Assembly: GCF_003340555.1 (NCBI RefSeq)
Contig: NZ_QPLJ01000001.1
Location: 434,001-498,000, forward strand
Source: Jannaschia formosa
GTDB taxonomy: Bacteria > Pseudomonadota > Alphaproteobacteria > Rhodobacterales > Rhodobacteraceae
Reading direction: 5' to 3'
Length of the DNA stretch: 64,000 bases
Shown: piece after piece, positions 1-7,801 of the stretch
How positions within the stretch are numbered: position 1 is the stretch's first letter
How the letters are laid out: every line of letters starts with the position of its first letter
Made by a program: the position numbers and the translations under genes
The notes under the pieces: model-generated
The model's input: only the letters and a program-made list of their open reading frames with translations
What the model was told of the DNA's origin: nothing
Database searches by the model: none

Positions 1-564
1 GCCCGCGGCGGCGCAGCGGTCGCGGAAGCGCAGGAAGGTCTCGGCGTCGAAGAAGAACTGGGTGATCGCCTCGCAGGCGCCCGCGTCGATCTTGCGCTTG
101 AGCCAGGCGATGTCGGCATCGGCCGAGGCCGCCTCGGGGTGGGTGTCGGGATAGCAGCCGACGCGGACGCGGAAGCCCTCGGCAGCCAGCGCCTCGATCA
201 GCTCCACCGAGGAGGCGAAGCCCTCGGGATGCGCGACGAACCCGTCCGACCCCTTCGGCGGGTCGCCCCGGAGCGCGACGATGTCCTCGACCCCCGCCTT
301 GCGGAAGCCGCGCGCCGTCTCGAGCGTCTCTTCCCGGCTGGCCTCGACGCAGGTCAGGTGGCCGGCGACGCGCAGGCCGAATTCCTGCCCCAGCGCGGCG
401 ACCGCCTCACGCGTAAGATCGCGCGTGGTGCCGCCCGCGCCGTAGGTCACCGAGACCCAGTCGGGGGCCAGCGGCGCCAGCGTCCGCGCGCAGTCCCAGA
501 GCCGGAAGGACGCCTGAAGCGTCTTCGGCGGGAAGAACTCGAAGCTGACGGACGGCGTGGGCAT
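1..564 (-). CDS. metF: Methylenetetrahydrofolate reductase, N-terminal part (window edge)
   Basis: This is the first 188 codons of a cytosolic flavoprotein that reduces 5,10-methylene-THF to 5-methyl-THF for methionine synthesis. The start is the ATG at 562-564, giving MPTPSVSFEFFPPKT, the typical MetF opening with the FEFFPPK motif. Further family features are VSVTYGAGGTTR (about residue 37), the VALRGDPP segment (about 95) and ITQFFFD (near 170). The family is about 290 residues, so roughly 100 C-terminal residues lie left of the window. It is divergent from a MetR-like LysR gene with an 88-base spacer, so MetR control is likely. Identity is clear; the only limitation is truncation by the window. 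Confidence 0.95.
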   Translation of the reverse strand, partial: MPTPSVSFEFFPPKTLQASFRLWDCARTLAPLAPDWVSVTYGAGGTTRDLTREAVAALGQEFGLRVAGHLTCVEASREETLETARGFRKAGVEDIVALRGDPPKGSDGFVAHPEGFASSVELIEALAAEGFRVRVGCYPDTHPEAASADADIAWLKRKIDAGACEAITQFFFDAETFLRFRDRCAAAG

Positions 565-611
565 GGCGCGCTCCTGGTTGAACTGCCCTCTTGTGCCTCA
601 GGCCGCTTCCG

Positions 612-624
612 TGAGACAGCCTCA
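612..624. promoter_or_regulatory. Candidate MetR operator, TGAG-N5-CTCA
   Basis: In the spacer between metF and metR lies the perfect dyad TGAG-ACAGC-CTCA. It has the same geometry as the known MetR box (TGAA-N5-TTCA) and also fits the LysR T-N11-A rule. A second, looser inverted repeat (CTCAT at 621-625 and ATGAG at 642-646) overlaps it. The assignment rests on position and symmetry only. Confidence 0.55.
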
Positions 625-652
625 TATTGTTCAACATCGACATGAGGCCCGC

Positions 653-1576
653 ATGCGGCTGAACATCGAGTTCCGGCACCTGCGCACGATCAAGGCCATC
701 GTCGAATGCGGCGGGCTGGCCCGTGCCGCGGACCGGCTGAACATCACGCAGTCGGCGCTGAGCCATCAGGTGAAGAATCTCGAGGCGCAGATCGGGGTGG
801 AGCTGTTCATCCGGCGTTCCAAGCCGATGACGCTCTCGCCCGCGGGCCAGCGCCTTCTGCGGCTCGCCGAGCAGGTGCTGCCGCAGGTCGAGGCGGTCGA
901 GGCGGATTTCTCGGGGCTGAAGGCGGGGCGGACGGGGCGGCTGCACATCGCGATCGAGTGCCACGCCTGCTTCGAGTGGCTCTTCCCGGTATTGGAGCAG
1001 TTCCGCCGCGCCTGGCCCGAGGTCGATGTCGACATCCGGCCCGGCCTGCAGTTCCAGGCCCTTCCCGCGCTGCAGAAGGAGGAGGTCGACCTCGTTGTCT
1101 CCTCCGACCCCGAGGCGCTGCCCGGCGTCGAGTTCGCGCCGCTCTTCGACTACGAGCCGGTCTTCCTCGCCTCCTCTGCGCATCCGCTGGCCGACAGGCC
1201 CTTCATCGAGGCACGGGACTTCGTCGGCCAGACCCTCATCACCTATCCGGTCGACCGGTCCCGGCTGGACGTGTTCTCGCAGCTGCTGACCCCCGCAGGG
1301 GTGGAGCCCGCCGCGATCCGTCAGGTGGAGCTGACGGCGGTGATCCTGCTGCTCGTCGCCTCGAACCGGGGGGTGGCGGTCCTGCCGGACTGGGTCGTGC
1401 GCGAGGTGCGGTACAATTCCGACTACGTGACCCGCCCCCTGACCGAGGGCGGGCTGACGCGGCGGCTTTATGGCGCGGTGCGGTCGGAGGATGCGGCCAA
1501 GCCGTTCATGGCGCATGTGCTGCGGCTGATGCGGACCGAGCCGCTGAAGTTGCAGCGGCAGCGGGTCGAGGGCTAG
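653..1576 (+). CDS. metR: LysR-family transcriptional regulator, MetR type
   Basis: A 307-residue LysR regulator. The winged helix-turn-helix is at the N terminus (about residues 18-40, with AADRLNITQSALSHQVKNLE) and the co-inducer-binding domain follows from about residue 90. I chose the ATG at 653 because the protein then opens MRLNIEFRHLRTI, the normal LysR start; an upstream in-frame ATG at 557 would add 32 residues unlike any LysR family and would run into metF. MetR proteins use homocysteine as co-inducer and control metE, metF and metH. Divergence from metF supports MetR over other LysR subfamilies. Confidence 0.88.
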   Translation: MRLNIEFRHLRTIKAIVECGGLARAADRLNITQSALSHQVKNLEAQIGVELFIRRSKPMTLSPAGQRLLRLAEQVLPQVEAVEADFSGLKAGRTGRLHIAIECHACFEWLFPVLEQFRRAWPEVDVDIRPGLQFQALPALQKEEVDLVVSSDPEALPGVEFAPLFDYEPVFLASSAHPLADRPFIEARDFVGQTLITYPVDRSRLDVFSQLLTPAGVEPAAIRQVELTAVILLLVASNRGVAVLPDWVVREVRYNSDYVTRPLTEGGLTRRLYGAVRSEDAAKPFMAHVLRLMRTEPLKLQRQRVEG

Positions 1577-1577
1577 G

Positions 1578-1591
1578 CCCGCCGCGGCGGG
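1578..1591. terminator. Perfect GC palindrome between convergent genes
   Basis: CCCGCCGCGGCGGG is a perfect 14-base palindrome directly after the metR stop and touching the stop of the convergent small membrane gene. It could act as a bidirectional transcript end, but there is no T-tract and almost no loop, so the role is inferred from position. Confidence 0.35.
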
Positions 1592-1810
1592 TCAGTCGGT
1601 CGGATTCACCCGCTCCAGCCCGTCACCCGCATCGGGCACCGTAATCTGGAAGTCGTCGTCCACCGCAGGACCTTCGTCGGTCATCATGTAGAGGTTCGGC
1701 AGGACGAACAGGGCGATGAGCCCGCCGATCACGATCGCGACGACGAGGCCGATGTAATAGTTGCGCTTCGACCGGTTCGGAACGGGGGCGTCGCGTGGTT
1801 CGGAAACCAT
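1592..1810 (-). CDS. Small single-helix membrane protein, unknown function
   Basis: A 72-residue protein with a basic N-terminal stretch (PNRSKRNYYIG), one hydrophobic helix at about residues 20-42 (GLVVAIVIGGLIALFVLP) and an acidic tail. By the positive-inside rule the short N terminus should be cytoplasmic and the acidic tail periplasmic. An AAGGAG ribosome site lies a few bases before the ATG. It is the last gene of a minus-strand group with three other small single-helix proteins and an SPFH/NfeD pair. I do not recognise a family. Confidence 0.72.
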   Translation of the reverse strand: MVSEPRDAPVPNRSKRNYYIGLVVAIVIGGLIALFVLPNLYMMTDEGPAVDDDFQITVPDAGDGLERVNPTD

Positions 1811-1876
1811 TCGGTTACTCCTTGTCGTGAGGGGAAGGACACGCCCCGGCGGGGCGCGTCGCCGGGGCGGCGGGAA

Positions 1877-2176
1877 TCAGTCAGGCGTCGTGTCTGGTGG
1901 GGTCGTGGTTAGTTCGGTCCGTGTGGCCCCCTGCGCCTCGACGGTGAGCGGCGCCTGCACGCCATCTCCGCCGCTCGCGGGATCCGTTACGATCGTGGGA
2001 TTGGCATCGCTGAGGACCCCGCGGCCGAGTGCCATCGGATCGGGATCCGTGATCTCGTAGATGATCCAGAGCACCCCGACCACCAGAGCCACGACGACGA
2101 CGGCCATGAGGACGAAGCGGCTGTTGGAGCCGGTCGGCGCTTTTCGCTTGTTCTTGTCATGTTCGACGCTGGCCAT
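1877..2176 (-). CDS. Small single-helix membrane protein, unknown function
   Basis: A 99-residue protein: a charged N terminus (VEHDKNKRKAPTG), a single helix at about residues 22-42 (FVLMAVVVVALVVGVLWIIY) and a Thr/Asp/Pro-rich tail that is probably periplasmic and unstructured. A GGAGG ribosome site precedes the ATG. It has the same layout (basic N terminus, one helix, polar acidic tail) as the gene downstream and as the two upstream of the SPFH gene, although sequence identity between them is low. No family recognised. Confidence 0.72.
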   Translation of the reverse strand: MASVEHDKNKRKAPTGSNSRFVLMAVVVVALVVGVLWIIYEITDPDPMALGRGVLSDANPTIVTDPASGGDGVQAPLTVEAQGATRTELTTTPPDTTPD

Positions 2177-2245
2177 GATGACCTCCGTGCCTGAGGAACA
2201 GTTGTCCTCTCAACGAACGAAGGCCCCGAACGGGTCCGTCCTGCG

Positions 2246-2533
2246 TCAATCGTTCACGTCGTCCTCGAAGCTTTGCGTCGTGCTGTCCGGCGGGCCGAAC
2301 ACCCGGCGCAGCGCCATCCATGCGCCCAGCGACAGCACTGCGAAGAGAATCAGCAATAGCCCCGCGCCATAGCCGCCGGTCAACCCGACCACCACGCCCA
2401 GCACGCCGGTCAGAAGCCCCAGCGCCACGATCCCTGCCCCCATGGCGAAGCCGAGCGCCAGGTAGCTCGGCGCGAAGAGCTCGACCGCCGCCAGCAGCAG
2501 GGCAGCCAGCGCCCAGACCCACCAGGTGGTCAC
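2246..2533 (-). CDS. NfeD-family membrane protein (short form)
   Basis: A 95-residue protein with an N-terminal hydrophobic region of about three helices (residues 3-75) in the pattern of NfeD proteins (WWVWALAALLLAAVELFAPS). The C-terminal soluble OB domain found in longer NfeD proteins is reduced to a short acidic tail. NfeD proteins partner with SPFH/stomatin proteins in membrane quality control. The start is a GTG that overlaps the stop of the upstream SPFH gene (GTGA), so the two are translationally coupled, which strongly supports the pairing. Confidence 0.85.
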   Translation of the reverse strand: MTTWWVWALAALLLAAVELFAPSYLALGFAMGAGIVALGLLTGVLGVVVGLTGGYGAGLLLILFAVLSLGAWMALRRVFGPPDSTTQSFEDDVND

Positions 2534-3423
2534 GAGCGGCCCTTGAGCATGTCGAACGCCTTGCCGAAGGCGTCCATCGCCGCGGCGGGAAGGAGGATCG
2601 TGCGGTTGCCCTCGCCCCGGCCGAGGATCGTCAGCGCCTCGACCTGCTTCAGCGCGACCTGGTACTGCGCCGCCTCCAGCCCGTTCTCGGCGATGGCCTG
2701 GGCCACGACCTGCGTCGCGTAGGCCTCGGCATCGGCGGCGATGCGGCGCGCCTTGGCGGTCTGCTCGGCGGCATAGAGCTCGGCATCTGCGGCCAGCTCG
2801 ACGGCGCGCTTCTTGCCCTCGGCCTCCATGACCTGTGCGCGGCGCGCCCGCTCGGCGTTGAGCTGCTGGAGCATCGCGTCGCGGGTCTGCTTGTCGAGGT
2901 TCACGTCGAGGATCTCGGCCCGCGTCACCTCGATTCCCCAGTCGTCGACCGCATCCGCGACCTGGGTCTTGATCTTGTGGATCACCTCGGCGCGGTTCGA
3001 CTGCACCTCGTCCAGTTCCATCATCCCGATCTCGGCCCGCACGATACCCGCGACCGTGGTGGCGATGGCGCCGTCAACGTCGCGGATGCGGTAGACGGTA
3101 CGTTCGGGCTGAAGGATGCGGTAGAAGACGCTGGTCTCGACCTGCACCAGCACGTTGTCGCGGGTGATCGCGTCCTGGCTGGCGTTCGGAAGCTGACGTT
3201 CGAGGATCGAGACCTTGTGCGCCACCCGGTCGAGGAAGGGCACGATCAGGTTGATGCCCGGGCCCAGGACCGACTTCAGCCGGCCGAACCGCTCGACCAC
3301 GTATTTCTCGGATTGCGGCACGATCCGCACGCCCAGCATGACGCAGAGCACGACAAAGATCGCGAGGGCGATCAGCACCGCGTTCGCCCCGAGGAAGCTC
3401 AGGAGCTCCTGTTCGATAGTCAC
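2530..3423 (-). CDS. SPFH/band 7 (stomatin-like, QmcA type) membrane protein
   Basis: A 297-residue stomatin/prohibitin-family protein. An N-terminal membrane helix (about residues 11-30) is followed by the SPFH domain (VRIVPQSEKYVVERFGR, then the LIVPFLDRV and DVNLDKQTRDAML segments) and an Ala/Glu-rich coiled-coil tail (about 190-260). These proteins form large rings in the membrane and scaffold proteases such as FtsH. The start is GTG at 3423; no ATG is nearby. It overlaps the downstream NfeD gene, the standard QmcA-NfeD arrangement. No catalytic activity is expected. Confidence 0.92.
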   Translation of the reverse strand: MTIEQELLSFLGANAVLIALAIFVVLCVMLGVRIVPQSEKYVVERFGRLKSVLGPGINLIVPFLDRVAHKVSILERQLPNASQDAITRDNVLVQVETSVFYRILQPERTVYRIRDVDGAIATTVAGIVRAEIGMMELDEVQSNRAEVIHKIKTQVADAVDDWGIEVTRAEILDVNLDKQTRDAMLQQLNAERARRAQVMEAEGKKRAVELAADAELYAAEQTAKARRIAADAEAYATQVVAQAIAENGLEAAQYQVALKQVEALTILGRGEGNRTILLPAAAMDAFGKAFDMLKGRS

Positions 3424-3485
3424 GTCACCGTCCCCAGCTTCGGCCCCCGGGGACGTTATCGGTCAGGCCTGACGCAGGGGCAAGC

Positions 3486-3740
3486 TCAGCCGTCGGCCGG
3501 GGGAACGATGACCACGGTGTCGTCCGGGCTCAGATCGGGCGCCTGCGGGGCGTAGATCAGCGCGAAGATCAGCGTCCCGACGAGGATCAGGGCCACCACA
3601 GCGATGGCCACGCCGGCCGGGAAGCCGCGCGTCGGACGCACCTCTTCCTTCATGACGTCGTGGCCCGGAACAGGACCCTTGGCCGTACCCGACTTGGTCT
3701 GGGTGCCGGTCGAGGGGCGAGGGGTTTCCGGCTGGCTCAC
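3486..3740 (-). CDS. Small single-helix membrane protein, unknown function
   Basis: An 84-residue protein starting at a GTG that overlaps the stop codon of the upstream gene (GTGA), a pattern used repeatedly in this window, which is why I prefer it to longer in-frame starts. It has a polar Pro/Thr-rich N terminus, one helix at about residues 42-63 (GVAIAVVALILVGTLIFALIY) and a short acidic tail ending VIVPPADG. It lies between a 133-residue single-helix protein and the SPFH gene. No family recognised; a role with the SPFH scaffold is only a guess from position. Confidence 0.65.
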   Translation of the reverse strand: MSQPETPRPSTGTQTKSGTAKGPVPGHDVMKEEVRPTRGFPAGVAIAVVALILVGTLIFALIYAPQAPDLSPDDTVVIVPPADG

Positions 3741-4138
3741 GACACTGCCGCCGCCTGCATCGCATCCGCGGCCCCCGGGATCAGGAAGAACAGGGCGAGA
3801 ATCACGATGACCGCCACCACGACGCCGATCAGCGCCTTGGTCGAACGCCCGGACTCCGGCGTTTCGACCGCCGCGTGGGTCGAGCCCGAGGGCGGCGTCA
3901 CGGAATGGTCGGCCCTGTGGTCCTGCCCCCGGCCCGGCTTCGGAAGGGTCGGGCTGTGTCGCTCGCCGGAGACGACCTCGTCCGCCGCGACCTCGCGCAT
4001 GGGCATCGGCTCCGTCTCGGCCTCCGGGGTCTCGGGGACGGGCCGCGCCCGCTCGCCGGTCCGCAGGTCGATATGGGGGGTCTCGGCCGTATCGGGGCCG
4101 AAGGGGCGGTCGGGCTTGGTGTCGTTGCGGTCGGCCAT
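3737..4138 (-). CDS. Membrane-anchored low-complexity protein, unknown function
   Basis: A 133-residue protein with about 100 hydrophilic, probably disordered residues rich in Pro, Glu, Asp and Arg, followed by one C-terminal helix at about residues 101-121 (ALIGVVVAVIVILALFFLIP) and a short tail. Unlike the other small membrane proteins here, most of it precedes the helix, so it may be tail-anchored with a cytoplasmic domain. It is the first gene of the minus-strand group leading to the SPFH/NfeD pair and overlaps the next gene by GTGA. No family recognised. Confidence 0.68.
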   Translation of the reverse strand: MADRNDTKPDRPFGPDTAETPHIDLRTGERARPVPETPEAETEPMPMREVAADEVVSGERHSPTLPKPGRGQDHRADHSVTPPSGSTHAAVETPESGRSTKALIGVVVAVIVILALFFLIPGAADAMQAAAVS

Positions 4139-4250
4139 GGGGCCCTCCGGATGTCTGGTTTGCGGGTGACACCCGGCAAACGCGCGGCACCCCCGGTCAG
4201 GTTCCCGCCCCGTTCCCCCCGGGGACGCGGAGGCGTATGCTCATCGGGCC

Positions 4251-5504
4251 ATGCCCGCCCTCTGCCGCACCTGCCTCACGGTCTTCGAGACCGGCGCCCG
4301 CTGCCCCGCCTGCGGCGGCCCCCGGGTCGTGGCCCATCCGGAGCTGACCGAGCTCACCATCGCCCACATGGATTGCGACGCCTTCTACGCCTCGGTCGAG
4401 AAGCGCGACCGGCCGGAGCTGGCCGACAAGCCGGTCATCGTCGGCGGCGGACGGCGGGGCGTGGTGACGACCTGCTGCTACATCGCCCGAATCAAGGGCG
4501 TGCGGTCGGCCATGCCGATGTTCAAGGCACTGCAGCTCTGCCCCGAGGCGGTGGTGCTGAAGGGGCGGATGGACCTCTATGCCGAGGTCTCGAAGCAGGT
4601 CCGCGCGATGATGGAGGAGCTGACCCCCGCCATCGAGCCCCTGTCGCTGGACGAGGCCTTCCTCGACCTGACCGGCACCGCCCGCCTGCACGGTGCCCCG
4701 CCTGCCGTGATGCTGGCGCGGCTGGTGCGGCGGATGAAGGCGGAGCTGGGGATCACCGGCTCCATCGGGCTGTCGCACAACAAGTTCCTGGCCAAGATCG
4801 CCTCGGACCTCGACAAGCCGCAGGGCTTTGCGGTGATCGGGCGGGGGGAGACGGACAGCTTCCTCGCCGACAAGCCGGTGGGGATCATCTGGGGCGTCGG
4901 CGCCGTCGGGCAGGAGTCGCTGCGCAAGGCGGGCATCCGGACCATCCGCGACCTGCGCCGCTGGGACCGGGGCGACCTGAACACGCGCTTCGGGTCGATG
5001 GGCGACCGGCTCTGGCACCTCGCCCGCGGCGAGGACCGGCGGCGCGTCTCGGCGAACCGACCCGTGAAGTCGATCTCGAAGGAGACGACCTTCTCCGAGA
5101 ACACGCAGGACCCCGACGTGCTGGATGGACACCTCTGGCGCCTGGCCGAGCAGGTCTCGGCCCGCGCCAAGGCCAAGGGGGTGGCGGGGCGCGTGGTGAC
5201 GCTGAAGCTCAAGCGCGCCGACTTCCAGATCGTGACCCGGCGGCACGCCCTGCCCGACCCCACGCAGATGGCCGACCGCATCTACCGCGAGGCGCGCGGG
5301 CTGATGGACGGGCTCGACCGGCTGGGCCAGACTAGGCTGATCGGCTGCGGGTTGTCGGACCTCGTGCCCGAGGCGCAGGCGGACCGGGCGGGCGACCTGC
5401 TCGACCCGGCCGCCGCCAGGCGGGCTGCGGCGGAGCGGGCGACGGACGCAATCCGCGCGCGGTTCGGGGTGGAGGCGATCGTGAAGGGGCGGGCGCTCAG
5501 GTAG
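4251..5504 (+). CDS. dinB: DNA polymerase IV with N-terminal zinc ribbon
   Basis: A 417-residue Y-family translesion polymerase. The palm motifs are present: DCDAFYASVEK (residues 41-51, first catalytic Asp) and SLDEAFLDL (132-140, second Asp/Glu pair). The finger and little-finger domains follow (NKFLAKIASDLDKPQGFAV; the tail region after 260). Before the polymerase core is a 25-residue CxxC...CxxC segment (Cys 5, 8, 18, 21) that should bind zinc; E. coli DinB lacks it, but as far as I know it is common in alphaproteobacterial DinB. The protein copies damaged DNA with low fidelity in the cytoplasm. It stands alone between convergent neighbours. Confidence 0.93.
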   Translation: MPALCRTCLTVFETGARCPACGGPRVVAHPELTELTIAHMDCDAFYASVEKRDRPELADKPVIVGGGRRGVVTTCCYIARIKGVRSAMPMFKALQLCPEAVVLKGRMDLYAEVSKQVRAMMEELTPAIEPLSLDEAFLDLTGTARLHGAPPAVMLARLVRRMKAELGITGSIGLSHNKFLAKIASDLDKPQGFAVIGRGETDSFLADKPVGIIWGVGAVGQESLRKAGIRTIRDLRRWDRGDLNTRFGSMGDRLWHLARGEDRRRVSANRPVKSISKETTFSENTQDPDVLDGHLWRLAEQVSARAKAKGVAGRVVTLKLKRADFQIVTRRHALPDPTQMADRIYREARGLMDGLDRLGQTRLIGCGLSDLVPEAQADRAGDLLDPAAARRAAAERATDAIRARFGVEAIVKGRALR

Positions 5505-5646
5505 CGTCGGCTTCCCGGTCCCGCCTCCGGATCGCCTTCGCGTCCGCCGCCGTCAGCATTTGCTCCGCGTAGCCCCAGGGCTCGCTGTGCGCATGGGGGT
5601 GCCGTCGCGGATCAGCCTTCCGTCGACCGTGCCGGGGGCCTCGGCC
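5497..5646 (-). pseudogene. Possible C-terminal remnant of an unrecognised gene
   Basis: One minus-strand frame is open for 49 codons and ends in TGA inside the dinB 3' end. The translated part (EPWGYAEQMLTAADAKAI and a basic tail RRRDREADA) has strongly GC-rich third positions like the real genes nearby, but it has no good start codon and an in-frame TAG lies upstream. The adjacent frame reads coding-like sequence further upstream (DDVFAGEKRAGIGRGRAEA), as expected if a frameshift broke a gene. I do not recognise the product; it may also be chance in high-GC DNA. Confidence 0.3.
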
Positions 5647-5728
5647 CTACCGCGACCGATCCCGGCCCTTTTCTCTCCGGCGAAGACGTCGTCGAGCCCT
5701 TGGCTATCGACCGGCGGCACGATGCCCT

Positions 5729-5749
5729 CCCTCCGATCCGGACGGAGGG
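5729..5749. terminator. Hairpin between convergent dinB and aldolase gene
   Basis: CCCTCCG (5729-5735) pairs with CGGAGGG (5743-5749) around a 7-base loop, just beyond the stop of the class II aldolase gene and also downstream of dinB. There is no T-tract on either strand. Position between two convergent genes suggests a shared transcript end. Confidence 0.4.
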
Positions 5750-5763
5750 CACCGTCGAGACGG

Positions 5764-6576
5764 TCAGTCGAACATGTCCGGCTGCGTCCGCACCAGGTCA
5801 TCCCAGATCGGCTGGAAGTGCAGCCAGCCGATATAGTCGGACCCCACATGCTCCCGCGAATAGCGAGCCTTGTCCTCGGGCACGAGCGTCGGTGTGTGGC
5901 CCGACGCGTCCAGAGCGAGCTGCTGCTGGCAGCAGCGCTCCAGCGCGATGAACCAGAAGGCGCAGGATTCGATGGAGTGGCGCGAGGCGGTCAGCAGCCC
6001 GTGGTTCTGGTGGATCGCGGCCTTCACGCCCTTGAATGCGGCCGAGACGTTGCCGCCCGCCATCTCCTCGACGGCGACCTTGCCGCCCTCCTCCGAGATG
6101 ACGGCGTGGTCCTCGAAGAAGGCGCAGGCGTCCTGCGTGACCGGCGGCAACGGCCGGGCCAGCGCAGCATAGGCCGTGCCGTAGACCGTGTGCGCGTGGC
6201 ACATGGCAACGATGTCGGGGTGATCCTCGTGCACCGCACCGTGCAGGACGAATCCGGCCTGGTTCACGGCGTAGTCGCCTTCGACCACGTGGCCCTTGTG
6301 GTCGACCAGGATCAGGTTCGACATCCGGACCTGCCGGAAATGCACCGCCATCGGGTTGGTCCAGTAGAGGTCCGGCCGCTCCGGGTCGCGGACGGTCAGG
6401 TGCCCGGCGAAGCCGTAGTCGAAGCCCTGCAGCGCGAAGGCGCGGCAGGCGCCGACGAGGCGTTCCTTCAGGTGCCTGCGCTCCGCCTCGACATTGTCGA
6501 AACTCGGCATGGAGGGAAACTTCAGCCCCTCCTGCTTCGGCTGATAGATCGATTCGCGGTTTCCAAGGTCGAGCAT
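5764..6576 (-). CDS. Class II aldolase/adducin family protein
   Basis: A 270-residue cytosolic protein of the class II (zinc-dependent) aldolase/adducin fold. The metal-binding His pair is in MCHAHTVYG (His 127 and 129), and the second metal-site region reads HQNHGLLTA near residue 185. Family members include fuculose-phosphate and rhamnulose-phosphate aldolases, decarboxylases and the adducin head domain. The N-terminal 30 residues and the missing sugar-phosphate operon context fit the large group of generic class II aldolases of unknown substrate. A GGAGGA ribosome site precedes the ATG. The fold is sure, the substrate is not. Confidence 0.85.
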   Translation of the reverse strand: MLDLGNRESIYQPKQEGLKFPSMPSFDNVEAERRHLKERLVGACRAFALQGFDYGFAGHLTVRDPERPDLYWTNPMAVHFRQVRMSNLILVDHKGHVVEGDYAVNQAGFVLHGAVHEDHPDIVAMCHAHTVYGTAYAALARPLPPVTQDACAFFEDHAVISEEGGKVAVEEMAGGNVSAAFKGVKAAIHQNHGLLTASRHSIESCAFWFIALERCCQQQLALDASGHTPTLVPEDKARYSREHVGSDYIGWLHFQPIWDDLVRTQPDMFD

Positions 6577-6627
6577 GAGGTCCTCCCAACGTTATGGGCG
6601 GACGATACCACCTCGATTCGCCCGCGC

Positions 6628-7485
6628 CTATTCCGCCGCAACCTCGCGGGCCTGGCCCATGGCGGCGCAGATGCGGGACATCGCCTCGGTCATCAGGTTG
6701 CGCATGCTCTCGAACCGGGCGTTCGGCCTGACCCGCGCCTCGTCCATGTAGAGCGCGCGGTCGATCTCCACCTGGATCGCGTGGCGGCCCCGGGCGGGCT
6801 TGCCATAGGCCTGCATCGTGTAGGCCCCGGCGAAGGGCGCGTTGCGCGCGACGCGGAAGCCGAGATCGGTGAAGATCGCCTCGACCTCGTCCACGAGCGC
6901 CGCATCGGCCGAGGCGCCAAACCGGTCGCCCAGCACGATCTCGGGCGTGCCCTTCGCGCCGCCGACGCCCTCGATGGCCTCGTGCGGCATGGAATGGCAG
7001 TCGATCAGCAGGACGCGGCCGAAACCTGCCTGCGCCTCCGAGAGAAGCGCGTCGAGCTGCGCGTGATAGGGTTGCCAGAGGGTCTCGATCCGCTCCTGCG
7101 CCTCGGCGCGGCTGATCTTGCCGTGATAGATGGCGCGGCCCTGCGCCACGACGCGCGGGATCACGCCGAGCCCGCTGCTGACCCGCGGGTTGGTGGCGCC
7201 GCGGGGCACGTCGCTGATGACGGCGGGGTCCAGCTCCTCCGGGGAGCGGTTGAGGTCGAGCATGGCACGCGGCACCTCGGCGGCCAGAAGCGGCACGCCC
7301 AGCCCCGGGACCCGCTCGAGCAGCAGGTCGACATAGGCGTCCTCGGACGACCGGATCCATTCGCTGTCGAGCACCGTCCGGGACATGAAATCCCAGCCAT
7401 AGGAACGCCCCGAATGGGGCGAGGCCACCACCACGGGCGCGGTGACGGCACGGGGCCGGTGCAGGCGGAACGGAGCTTTGGGCAT
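6628..7485 (-). CDS. N-formylglutamate amidohydrolase family protein
   Basis: A 285-residue metal-dependent amidohydrolase of the FGase (HutG-like) family, which cleaves N-formyl-L-glutamate to formate and glutamate at the end of one histidine-degradation route. The N-terminal VVVASPHSGRSY motif, the EDAYVD segment and the LLIDCHSMPH motif match the family. I start at the ATG at 7485 (MPKAPFRLHRPRAV); the open frame runs further upstream through the tRNA gene and cannot be coding there. No hut genes are adjacent, so its substrate could be another N-formyl or N-acyl amino acid. Confidence 0.85.
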   Translation of the reverse strand: MPKAPFRLHRPRAVTAPVVVASPHSGRSYGWDFMSRTVLDSEWIRSSEDAYVDLLLERVPGLGVPLLAAEVPRAMLDLNRSPEELDPAVISDVPRGATNPRVSSGLGVIPRVVAQGRAIYHGKISRAEAQERIETLWQPYHAQLDALLSEAQAGFGRVLLIDCHSMPHEAIEGVGGAKGTPEIVLGDRFGASADAALVDEVEAIFTDLGFRVARNAPFAGAYTMQAYGKPARGRHAIQVEIDRALYMDEARVRPNARFESMRNLMTEAMSRICAAMGQAREVAAE

Positions 7486-7545
7486 GGGTTCGGACCTCTC
7501 CCTGTCAGGCAGAAATAGGGCGCGACGTTCGCAGGTGAAAGGGCC

Positions 7546-7574
7546 TTGCGTGCCCCAATGAAAGACACTATCCA
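7546..7574 (+). promoter_or_regulatory. Possible sigma-70 promoter for tRNA-Val
   Basis: TTGCGT (-35, 7546-7551) and TATCCA (-10, 7569-7574) are separated by exactly 17 bases and lie about 58 bases before the mature tRNA. The match is moderate and rests on spacing plus position. Confidence 0.4.
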
Positions 7575-7631
7575 CCGCCCACCAACGCGCGGGGCCGTGC
7601 CGGGGTCTTCCCGGAACTGCCGCAAGCGAAG

Positions 7632-7706
7632 GGGCGATTAGCTCAGCGGTAGAGCACTTCGTTGACATCGAAGGGGTCACTGGTTCGATCCCAGTATCGC
7701 CCACCA
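7632..7706 (+). tRNA. tRNA-Val, anticodon GAC
   Basis: A complete 75-base tRNA. The acceptor stem GGGCGAT (7632-7638) pairs with ATCGCCC (7696-7702), then comes A and an encoded CCA end. The D arm is TAGCTCAGCGGTAGAGCA. The anticodon stem CTTCG/CGAAG encloses loop TTGACAT, giving anticodon GAC (reads GUC/GUU valine codons). The T arm carries GGTTCGATCC. All arms are intact. Confidence 0.97.
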
Positions 7707-7708
7707 CC

Positions 7709-7725
7709 CCCGCCCGCCGGGCGGG
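7709..7725 (+). terminator. Hairpin immediately after tRNA-Val
   Basis: CCCGCCC (7709-7715) pairs with GGGCGGG (7719-7725) around a 3-base loop, three bases past the tRNA CCA end. There is no T-run, so it may be a weak terminator or a 3' processing boundary between the tRNA and rpmJ. Confidence 0.4.
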
Positions 7726-7801
7726 CCAGACAGTCACCGTCCCCCAGGGGACAAGGTTCAACCCACGGGGCGCACGCCCCGCAGGCAAAAGGAGAGCAGC
7801 C

